Source: Schizochytrium sp. CCTCC M209059
Taxonomy: Eukaryota; Sar; Bigyra; Thraustochytrida; Thraustochytriidae
Reading direction: 5' to 3'
NCBI GenBank assembly: GCA_000818945.1
Contig: KN805387.1
Location: forward strand, 321,903 to 385,902
DNA length: 64,000 bases
Part shown: in pieces, positions 28,995 to 37,363 of the stretch
Numbering within the stretch: position 1 is the stretch's first letter
How the letters are laid out: every line of letters begins with the position of its first letter
Notes under the pieces: model-generated
Seen by the model: the letters and a program-made list of their open reading frames with translations, nothing else
Database searches by the model: none
What the model was told of the DNA's origin: nothing
Position numbers and translations under genes: made by a program

Positions 28995-30020
28995 CTAGTG
29001 CGAAGACATGGTCTCGGAAACCCACTTGTTGGTAATCTGCATAGCTTCCTCGAGAGGAGTAGACTTGAAATCGGGGAAACGAGCCTTAAAGTCGGCAGCA
29101 CTAATAGTGAAATCATTCTTCCACATGTACATGGTGTCGCGGAGACCGTCGACTGTTTCTGAGAGGAATGATAGCATTGTCAAGAGCGCGCCGTCCGAAA
29201 GAGCCATATATTTGAGCTTGCCTTCGTGCGGCTTGCCATTGATCCGATAAATGTCACGCAACCAGTCAAGCACACTCCTGTCGGGCAGTGTTGGCGGCGT
29301 GTGCCAGGCGCGGCCCCAGGTATCAGGGTTTTCCGCCACCAGCACGATGGCCCGGGCGATATCCGGGACAAAGGTTTGCGAGTGAATCGTTGTCGGATCG
29401 CCGAGAAGAGAGGGTTTTTTTCCTTTGACGACATCCGCCCAAATAAGATTGAGCACGCTGGCGTTGACGCGGGGCCCAAAGAAATCAGAAGCGCGCACAA
29501 GAGCCAGCTTGACGTTGTCGGCCTCGCTTGCAGCTAGAAATTGGCGCTCGATGGCCGCGCGCACCGCCGGCTTCGAGTTTGTTCCGCCAGCCAAAAATTC
29601 CGTATCTTGCTCGCGAAGCGGCATGCGCGCCATGCCAGGTGGGCCAAACATGTATAGGTTGTCCATGAATATGAGGGGTACACCTGTCTGCTTGCACGCG
29701 AGCAGCAGCCGGTCAGCAATCTTCGGCCACCCAGGTCCCCAGGACTTGACATGATAGCGCGGAAGGCCAATGCAAGAGAAGAGAATGTCCGGTTTGACGT
29801 TCTCGCAGATCTTGGCCAGATCGTCTTCTTTGCCCTTGACCATGTCCAGCGGCACCACTTCGATCGAGCTCGAGTTGCTTGTCGGCAAGCCCGCAAGGCG
29901 GCCGCTACGGCTCGTCAGCACGATGCGCGACGATTTCGCTCCCGCGAGAATTTCATCGAGGACGGCCCGTCCAATGGCGCCTCCAGCGCCCACAATGACG
30001 ACGGTATCCCAGGCCGCCAT
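28995..30020 (-). CDS. Atypical short-chain dehydrogenase / NAD-dependent epimerase family
   Basis: 341 residues. The N-terminus is a Rossmann fold with VVIVGAGGAIG (about residues 6-16), a variant of the GxxGxxG motif, followed by VLTSRSGRL (second strand) and DILFSCIGLPRYH. The LIFMDNLYMFGPPG segment is typical of NAD-dependent epimerase/dehydratase relatives acting on nucleotide sugars or related substrates, but the usual Tyr-x3-Lys is not clear (YMFGP), so catalysis may differ. The later SDFFGPRVNASVLNL and FVPDIARAIVLVAENP match the extended SDR core. The substrate cannot be named. The ATG at 30020 is used; the Arg run (CTTCTTCTT antisense) encoded upstream is microsatellite sequence. 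Confidence 0.8.
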   Translation of the reverse strand: MAAWDTVVIVGAGGAIGRAVLDEILAGAKSSRIVLTSRSGRLAGLPTSNSSSIEVVPLDMVKGKEDDLAKICENVKPDILFSCIGLPRYHVKSWGPGWPKIADRLLLACKQTGVPLIFMDNLYMFGPPGMARMPLREQDTEFLAGGTNSKPAVRAAIERQFLAASEADNVKLALVRASDFFGPRVNASVLNLIWADVVKGKKPSLLGDPTTIHSQTFVPDIARAIVLVAENPDTWGRAWHTPPTLPDRSVLDWLRDIYRINGKPHEGKLKYMALSDGALLTMLSFLSETVDGLRDTMYMWKNDFTISAADFKARFPDFKSTPLEEAMQITNKWVSETMSSH

Positions 30021-31217
30021 CTTTCGTCTTCTTCTTCTTCTTCTTCTCTGCCTTGTCAATGCGTATTTCCCCTAAAGTTTGCTAACAGTCGAGCGAGCTG
30101 CCTTGCCGCAGCCGTCTACGACCTCCCCAATTCAGGTTTTGCTTTGCATACATTCAGTTCTGCTGCGGAAGCCCACACGTCCGGCAGACTGAATCTTGCT
30201 CAGCTTTATCAGCATGGCAGATGGGCGCCGCGCCGCCGCAGTGCAGCCGGCGAGATTCGCTTGATCAGCTCTTATTCTATGATGCCCACGTCTTCACAAC
30301 AAAGATTTACGGTCGTGCTTCCTTTCGGACCCTGGACCTCCAGACCCTGGTCTGTCTGACGGCTTGCGGGCCGCAGCCGCGGCCGTTCCCGCCGCTCGCA
30401 CACCGTGCGAGTCGAGGCAGTGCGCGCGCACCCCTGGGAACAGCTCTAACACGCGCGTCCGGGCGCCTCCCAGGTCCCCTATGCATAATTTTTAGTTCTC
30501 GACCAGAAATAGGATCTTTATGGGAAACTAGTTTTGCACTACAAGATGCGACTCCATCCGCTCGACGTGTGCACCGTGCACGCGCCGCTGCTCGGAGATC
30601 GTTGCAGGCCTGCCGGGCTGCAGCACAGCTGCGACCGTGACACGGGACACGCGACGAGCCCGGCACCCGTGCAGAGTAATACTATAGTATAACCAGGTAG
30701 AAAATCTTGAGTGCCTGCACACTCCTCGCGTCCGATCGGCGGCGGCGGCAGCAGCAGGAGCAGCAGCAGCAGCAGTTTGGGCCACGGTCGTCGGCGAGCG
30801 GTCTGCGCTGGGGCGAAGTCTCGCACGAGTACGAGTGGACGCACAGCCGCACCGAGGCGCGCACGAGCGCACGTAGTCCCGCAACGTCGCGACCGAGGGG
30901 TGGCTGTCACCACGCACGTGTTCGCAGGTCGATAACCAGCCTCTCGCCCACCTTGGCCGCCAGGCCGCGCAGCAGAGTCAGCCTCTGACTAGCCTTCGGA
31001 CGAGGTAAAGCTTGCTGTCTCGGCAGGCAAAACGCCAAGGCGGCTCTGACGCGCACGCGTGTTGCGCGCAGGAGGCAAGAGGCGGCAAACTCCACTCCCC
31101 GGGGCCACGCTCGCTCGCACGTACGCTTGCACGTACATACGCACGCACGCTCGAATCGCTTGGAAGCACGGAAGCGCTACACGCGATCCGAGAGACGGAG
31201 CAGCAAAAGTAAAGAGG
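30021..31217. other. Divergent intergenic, SDR / SUFU-domain gene
   Basis: About 1.2 kb. It includes a CTT run beside the SDR start (30027-30052), AGC/CAG runs at 30738-30776, and GC-rich, CACGTACG-type sequence before the SUFU start. Low-complexity frames (poly-Leu/poly-Ser) are open here but unsupported. Confidence 0.5.
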
Positions 31218-32072
31218 ATGGGCTCGTCGAAGTCGAAGTCTGCGACAGCGCGAGGGCCAAGTGTCGCCGCGCTTAATGTCGAGAACACCAAAGACGCCTC
31301 CGACTGGAGGTTCGCGACGCCGGTTATCAGGTTCTACGAGGATACCTTTGACGTAATCAAGGAAAAGCCTCTCGGAGAGGAGTTTGAGGAGTTTGAGGTC
31401 GGATCGACCACGTGCAGCATCGGCGTCATGATCATGCGCTCAGAGGACGAGTTCGTCTATGCGACCACAGGCTTTGGAAACATGGTCCTCCTCGAAGAGA
31501 AGGAACAAGGGATCCCCCGCGAAAAGCGCAATCACGGCTTTGAGCTCGTGCTCCGCTTGCCCATTCCCGAGGAGCAAAAGAACGCCGGAAGCAACATGGT
31601 CCTTCCCGCGTGGCCCGTAGATCTTCTGCTGCGAATCTGTGCGGAGAAAATCGATGACCCTATGCCCCCTGTCGAGCCGACGCAGCGCGTACTCATCAAT
31701 CAAGAGCAGGTCCCGGAGAGCCACGAGAAATTTGATCAAATTACAACACGCCATTTCTTTTACGCTCTCGCAGACAAAGAGGAAGACTCTCCATTCAATC
31801 GTACGCTTGAAGACGCGCACGGCAAGGTCCGCTTCCTTTTCCTCTGTGGAATCACGGCGCAAGAGCGATTTTGGGCCAAGAACCATGGCCTTTCAGCACT
31901 AGAAACCAAGATGCGTGAAGTTTCAGCCGCCTGGAACGAAGCTGCTGACGACGCCGAAGACTCGGAAGCCTCATTCACCTTTGGTCTGAACGATCTTTAC
32001 AGAGAGAGCGTCGTGCAGCGCCGGACCATCTTTCGCAGCGTTCGCTTGAACAAACCCTCCGAAGCTCAGTGA
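31218..32072 (+). CDS. Suppressor-of-fused (SUFU) domain protein with N-myristoylation motif
   Basis: 284 residues. The start MGSSKSKS is a strong N-myristoylation sequence, matching the Src pattern (Gly2, Ser5/Ser6, Lys). A SUFU-type domain follows from about residue 30 to 250: TPVIRFYEDTF, HGFELVLRLPIPEE, LPAWPVDLLLRICAEKI and FLFLCGITAQERFWAKNHG are its readable signatures. In animals SUFU restrains Gli transcription factors; bacterial and protist members have other, mostly unknown roles, often in protein interaction. Membrane anchoring through myristate is inferred and would differ from animal SUFU. The ATG at 31218 is chosen because it gives this start and sits at the domain edge; the 53 residues upstream are GC-driven. 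Confidence 0.82.
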   Translation: MGSSKSKSATARGPSVAALNVENTKDASDWRFATPVIRFYEDTFDVIKEKPLGEEFEEFEVGSTTCSIGVMIMRSEDEFVYATTGFGNMVLLEEKEQGIPREKRNHGFELVLRLPIPEEQKNAGSNMVLPAWPVDLLLRICAEKIDDPMPPVEPTQRVLINQEQVPESHEKFDQITTRHFFYALADKEEDSPFNRTLEDAHGKVRFLFLCGITAQERFWAKNHGLSALETKMREVSAAWNEAADDAEDSEASFTFGLNDLYRESVVQRRTIFRSVRLNKPSEAQ

Positions 32073-33779
32073 AGCAGCTAAATCTTTCCTCTTCCTATCC
32101 GTCCGCCTCCTCTTCTGTTGTTTTTCTGCTGACTGTGTAAACAGGTGGTGCGCCACAATTCTTTCATTCAATCAATCAGTCAATTTTCCATCTTTTCGTT
32201 TTCTTTTCCTTTGTCTATAAAATCTTCAAGAAGCTTCAATCGAATCCACATGCCAGAGAAACTCTACACAAATACACCTGGTATACGTTTTTGACAAGTA
32301 ACTTGCCTCGTGCCTCCATTCATCGATGCAAATCCAAGCCAGTCTCCCTACTTGATCATTAGTTTCAAGGTGGCAGGCAAGCGCACAGGGCAAGGCATGA
32401 GCTTGTGCAAAGCTCCCGGATGGGCATGCATACTAAGTCAAAATAACTCCGCCCCACGCTATCACGCTGGCTTCCACGATCCAGTGTTTGGCATCGCCCG
32501 ATGCTCTTTCAAGATCGCAGGGGAGAGCAAGCTCCCCGACCGGCTCGACGGGAGCGATATTGGCCGCGTCCCCGCAAAATTAACAATACCGCATCGATCA
32601 GGATTCTTTCTTTTGACTGTGACCGTGAAAGGTATGGATGGACGAACTTGTGCACGTAATGGGTGAAGCAAATAAACGAGTGATGGGGCAAACATCATCA
32701 ACGTCCAGCGTTCATTCTCCTGGCGCGATCTGGGTGCAAGACCCTTTGCCGAGGCTCGATACAGGGAGAACGCGGGGCGAGCGAGGATAGGGAGCCAGAG
32801 GCACAAGAAAAGATTGGCCACACGCGGAGAAGCCGGTCGTAAAAGATTTTTTGGCGCGCCTCGACTCACCTCGTCTCGCCCGAGGTAGACACCTCGCCTA
32901 ACCTCGGCCATGCTGAACAGTTGAATAGGTGGCCACGAGCCGTATTCGTCCGGATCCCGTTCGTCCGGACCCCATTCGTCTGGACCCCGTTCGCCCGGCT
33001 CCGAGGTGCTCTCCTTGCTACCACATGTGAAGGTTTTACTAGGGATCCGTGACAGGGAGAGCGCTACAGACTTGCTCGTCATCATCATCATCATAGCTCC
33101 TCACTGAACGGCTCGCACGATGCATACATTTTTTTTTAAAATCTTCTTCTGTTCTCTGTCTCTTAGTAGGGCTGGGCCCTTCCCCGTGCGTACTTCGAGA
33201 GCCACCAGACTCGGACGCGTAAACCAAAACGGATGGAGATCTTGTCAATTGAGGGAGTTGAAGGCGAAGAGAGACCACGTTGAGCAAGTGGGTAGGTGAC
33301 AACGAGCCGTGTTCGTCCAGACCTCGTTCGCCCGGTTCCGAGGTGCTCTCCTTGCTACCACATGTGAAGGTCTTACTAGGGATCCGTGACAGGGAGAGCG
33401 CTACAGACGTGCTCGTCATCATCATCATGATAGCTCCTCATTGTCAGTGAACGGCTCGCACGATGCATACATCAATTTTTTTCTCCTCTTCTGTTCTTTG
33501 TCTCGTGGTAGGGCTGGGCAGCTCCGGGGCACCTCCGCATGTCCTTCGTCGTGCGTACTTTGAGAGCCATCAGACTCGGTCGCGTGCCGAAATGGATGGC
33601 AATCTGTAGGGGGGCGGGGAACCGGAGATGCTCGCGGGCAATCGGACATGCGTGGATCGAACGGGTGAGCAAGGCAAACCCGAATCGCCAAGGAAATCTC
33701 TAGAGAAAGCGAGCTCGACACGGCAAGGCGTGGCATTGCAAAACACGAATCAGCGGCCGCTCCTTAGGGTGACAGGACA
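32073..33779. other. Intergenic with duplicated block, upstream of secreted protein
   Basis: 1.7 kb. The first part (32073-32900) is the SUFU 3' flank with no supported gene. The second part holds two diverged copies of an about 310-bp block (separate entry). Minus-strand frames open across the copies encode a similar peptide twice (SRIPSKTFTCGSKESTSEPG), but no complete gene is convincing. Confidence 0.5.
32931..33600. repeat. Tandem duplication of an about 310-bp block
   Basis: Copy 1 is about 32931-33238 and copy 2 about 33281-33600. The core (CCGAGGTGCTCTCCTTGC, then GGGATCCGTGACAGGGAGAG to the TCATCATCATCAT run) is about 90 bp with only a few mismatches. The flanks carry indels. Copy 1 contains four units of a 15-bp minisatellite (TTCGTCCGGACCCC-type) and copy 2 only about two. 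Both copies end in AGAGCCA(C/T)CAGACTCGG followed by an AACGGATGG/AATGGATGG segment. Confidence 0.8.
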
Positions 33780-35525
33780 ATGAGAATGCAATTATGGGCA
33801 GCCATCCTTCTTGTGCTGGCCGTGGTGAGCTTGCAAGAAGTTGAAGGCAGTACGAAATGCGGCAAGTTTACAGAAGGTCACATCGAGACAAAATGCAATA
33901 CTTTCCTGGAAGGGAAGAGAAAGACCAAATGCTTGAATTGGGCAGCCAAGGTTCTCGAGAAAAGCAATCCCACTTGGCCTAGTGCAAAGTACATGATTCG
34001 CAAGTATGAAAGGTGCGCGAACAAGAATTTTACAAAGTCCCGCTGCTGCTGGGACAAGGCAGGCGTGAGTGAGCAATCCCAAACAGGCAGAAGACTCCAA
34101 GATTCTGCCGAGGGTTCGTCTGGCAAGTTCGCCTGCATGGATCCTGTACAACACGAGAATGGAACTTGGACCGACATCCAGTTCTATGTCGATGGCGATA
34201 TTGCAACGGACGTACAGTTGGACCCTGGAAATTATTCGATTCCTTTCGTTCCTCTCGTGCAAAATAACAATCCACCTTCAATTTGCAACTTTATCCTCGC
34301 GTATCTCAAGTACGACTCCGATATTGGGAAATTCGACTACAAGCCCAAGTTCGACGTCGTGGATCTCACCCAGCCATCCTCTGGTTCGTGCTCACTCTAC
34401 CCGGACGCTGAGATCTGCACCTGTTCGTCTCTTAAAGAGGATCCCGACTGCCCCAACTATTGTCTCGAGCTCGAGCGCTTTCACCGATGCTCAGGCTGCT
34501 CGCTTCAGCAATGTGCAGCAATCTGCACTAGCCTTGCAACATGCGCAGGAATCGAATACCACAACAATACAGAAGCCTGCAAGCTCATGCTCCGACCCTC
34601 GTTTTCGATTACTCCTGACCTGACGGTTTTTGGCCAATCAAATGAGGAGTCGTATCCTAGCTTCTCCATCGGCCTTTCCTACGAGGCACCTCCGCCGGTG
34701 GAAGAAGATTCTCCCGACGGGTCAGCTACATGTTATGGGCGGTCGGTGAAGACTGCGCTCAATTCCAAAGCCGTCGAAGTTAAGTCGGCCGCGAGCAAAG
34801 GCGGCAAGTGCACAGTTTCGGATCAATCCTATCGTGTGCAGCAGTGCGGGCCTGCCGGCTTCAAAGGTGTCGGTCTTTGCGGAGCGGCGGAGTGCTCTAC
34901 AATGTGCACGCAGGATCCTTTGTGCAAAGCGTATGGTGTCGATATCGATGTGGACAAGGGAAAATGCTTTTTGATCTTTGACGAACTCCCAACGGATGTG
35001 GACGAGGGCACCTCGGATACGTATCGTTGCTTCGTAATCGACCGACAAGTAGACGCGAGGTCGAGCGACTGGTTCAACATCTTTCTGCACGTTGGCTTTC
35101 GTGACATGGCAACTGAGCCCAATGGGACCGCTATCAATATCCCCAGTCTCATCAACCCGAGCTTAGGAAATGAGACGTGCGGCACAGGTGGATGCTCGTT
35201 GAATTGTAGGGCATCGGATTGCTGCACGGCAACTACTGGCCAACGCCTCGATCTAGGGAATAGACTCTTGGACGATGACTATGAGGGGGGGACTTATTAT
35301 TTTGAGCGTTGTTGCGGTGGTACCAGGTATTCGGAGGAAGGACGTACTTGCTGCACGTATGATTTGACTTACAATGAACCTGATCGGTGCTGTACGCGGA
35401 TTGGCGACGAGAAGCCGAGGTGTGTCAGGTTCTATGATACAGAGAACATCACCAACTATTATACTTTCGGAATAGGTTATTCGAGTGGCGACGACTACAC
35501 CGAAGAGGACCACGACAGGTGGTGA
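33780..35525 (+). CDS. Secreted cysteine-rich protein with PAN/Apple-like modules
   Basis: 581 residues. A signal peptide is clear (MRMQLWAAILLVLAVVSL, cleavage near EGS-TK) and no membrane helix follows, so it is secreted or delivered to a vesicle or the cell wall. More than 40 cysteines and several N-glycosylation sequons (NGT, NYS, NNT, NET) are present. Two segments, about 236-270 (CSLQQCAAICTSLATCAGIEY) and about 363-400 (CGAAECSTMCTQDPLCKAYG), share C-x4-C-x3-C-x5-C spacing and look like PAN/Apple domains, usually protein or carbohydrate binding. The C-terminal part has CC pairs (DCC, RCC, TCC) and ends acidic (DDYTEEDHDRW). Codon use is more AT-tolerant than in neighbours. Family not recognised. 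A duplicated non-coding block lies directly upstream. Confidence 0.75.
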   Translation: MRMQLWAAILLVLAVVSLQEVEGSTKCGKFTEGHIETKCNTFLEGKRKTKCLNWAAKVLEKSNPTWPSAKYMIRKYERCANKNFTKSRCCWDKAGVSEQSQTGRRLQDSAEGSSGKFACMDPVQHENGTWTDIQFYVDGDIATDVQLDPGNYSIPFVPLVQNNNPPSICNFILAYLKYDSDIGKFDYKPKFDVVDLTQPSSGSCSLYPDAEICTCSSLKEDPDCPNYCLELERFHRCSGCSLQQCAAICTSLATCAGIEYHNNTEACKLMLRPSFSITPDLTVFGQSNEESYPSFSIGLSYEAPPPVEEDSPDGSATCYGRSVKTALNSKAVEVKSAASKGGKCTVSDQSYRVQQCGPAGFKGVGLCGAAECSTMCTQDPLCKAYGVDIDVDKGKCFLIFDELPTDVDEGTSDTYRCFVIDRQVDARSSDWFNIFLHVGFRDMATEPNGTAINIPSLINPSLGNETCGTGGCSLNCRASDCCTATTGQRLDLGNRLLDDDYEGGTYYFERCCGGTRYSEEGRTCCTYDLTYNEPDRCCTRIGDEKPRCVRFYDTENITNYYTFGIGYSSGDDYTEEDHDRW

Positions 35526-37363
35526 AAATGATTCAAAAGGCGCTTCAAAATGTCTTGCTAAGAAACTTCAATTTTCAATCTTTCTTTCCCACGTCGCGTT
35601 TCACGTTGTGCAATCCGTAACGGTGTTTCAGCAATTGGAAAATAAAAAGGACTACCCGAACAAGCAAGGTACGGCGCGCCTTCTCCCATGATCGCTTTCT
35701 CTTCTCTCCCCGTCCGCGCCCGGCAAAAATGTACGGACACGGGTCCGCTTCTCTCCGCTCGGCGCTGCTGTGCCTCCTCTTGCTGCAACTCGCACCGGTG
35801 GCCGGCCGTCCGTCTGCCAGGCTACCTACCGACCGACCGGTGGAAGCGGCCCGAAAACGCGATCAGCTACGGCAACTTTTACCGTCGCTGCCATGGACGC
35901 CGCAGTGGCTCGCCACTGGCGGCCAACCGGGACGGGCGGCGCCACAGCGCGTGCCCGCAACAGCCGCTGCCGCCGACGACCACAGCGCATGGCAGTGTAC
36001 GCCGACTGTGGGAAGAGTCTAAATGTCGAGCAGATCCCACTCAACTCTGCCCAGAGTCAGGGTAAAGAAGGAAGGAGGTGGGTCTCAGTTTCATGATGAA
36101 CGTATCGAAAAAAATTGGAGTTAAATCGATTCCAAGTAAGGCTATGTACGCAAGAGTCGCCAACGTCGATTCGTGTCTGCTCAAACGAGAAAGCATTTGT
36201 CTTAAGACTGAACTTCGGTTTCAACTTCGTCCGCCTCGAAGTGAAGACAAGGTAGGCACTTCTTGCCAAGTCTCCGAACCTCTGCTTGCCCACGCCACCT
36301 GCAGAGTTTGACTTACCTCCAAGTTAGCGTGGGAAAATACGCGGCCAGAAACTATGAATTCACAGAAAACTCCCCTTGGGTGCAAGGTTGACCTCATTGC
36401 CCTTGTGGCGCTTCTGTCTGTTCACGTCATTTCCATTCTTCACGAGCACGCTAAAATTATTTGGGGTTCTTTATCCAAGTGTGGATGTACTATCGGTTCG
36501 TTTCATCATTCTTGTCTCTGCCTCTCGCAAAAGCGTACTTCAGCTCTCGAGAATCTTCGGAGATCCAACTTCACTTGGAATCGACTAGAATAACATGCCC
36601 ACTTTGGTCGCGATACTTCGTTGTAGCATGATGCGACACATTAGTTTTTTTTGTCTTGAAAAGGAACAAGGCAGACCATTCCTGGAAGTAGAGGTTCTCA
36701 ATAGCATTTGTGTCACCGCCGTTCTTCGCTTGCGCAAATTCCAGTGACCTTAAGCAACTCGCTTGAGCCAAGTCATTGCGTTATTCAGCGTTAATGTCGG
36801 GCGACGCTAATTCTGTTTAGCCTAGTGATCTTGTTTTTGTTGGCAATCCAGAGGATTGCCGCGAAGATGTTGACGATCTTTCAAAAAAGTATCCAATGAG
36901 AACGCCGTACTCTCGGCGAGACTCTTTGTGCACAGCATTGGCCTGCCTGCCTTGCGACACCTTCAGAGGCCTCAAGATGCCATGGAATACTATGTGTCAT
37001 TCATGCCATGCCAACGTCGCGCCGCGCTGTGCCGCTCGCTCGTCAGTTCCACGCGCGCGCAGGCCAGGCCCCAGCAGGCGTGCTGCCACGCGCGCGCGAG
37101 CTGCCTGCAAGCGAGCTGCAGGCAGCTGGGAGTCGCGATGCCGCGACGACTTGACAAAAATTTCGTGACCGCCGCGCACTGCACATCTAGCGCACTAGGA
37201 AGAGATGAACTCGCCCAGAACGGCGAATCAAAGAAAAAAAGGTGTGTACCGTACTTGAACGGTGTGTACCTTTGAAGGATGGGCGAGCTTGAACTTGAAG
37301 GTCCTTCGCTCGCTCAGGTCTAGGTTCGCTCTCGCCAGACAGACCAAAATCACTGCTGCACGC
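35526..37363. other. Large intergenic region, mostly unassigned
   Basis: 1.8 kb between the secreted-protein gene and the CCR4-like gene. One short signal-peptide-like frame at 35729-36022 is listed separately. The stretch 36100-36900 is AT-richer with no convincing gene; short hydrophobic frames at 36354-36593 have no family features. 36930-37150 is GC-rich with GCGCGC runs. Confidence 0.45.
35729..36022 (+). CDS. Possible small secreted peptide
   Basis: 97 residues starting MYGHGSASLRSALLCLLL, a plausible signal peptide with cleavage after APVAG, then a Pro/Arg/Ala-rich tail with one cysteine. The ATG has A at -3 (CAAAAATGT). No family is recognised and all three forward frames are open over most of this GC-rich stretch, so it may be chance. 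Confidence 0.25.
   Translation: MYGHGSASLRSALLCLLLLQLAPVAGRPSARLPTDRPVEAARKRDQLRQLLPSLPWTPQWLATGGQPGRAAPQRVPATAAAADDHSAWQCTPTVGRV

Noticed and set aside
30539..30913. Minus-strand frame with poly-Leu resembling a signal peptide
   Set aside because: The Leu run comes from an AGC microsatellite; no domain follows, and overlapping frames are equally open.
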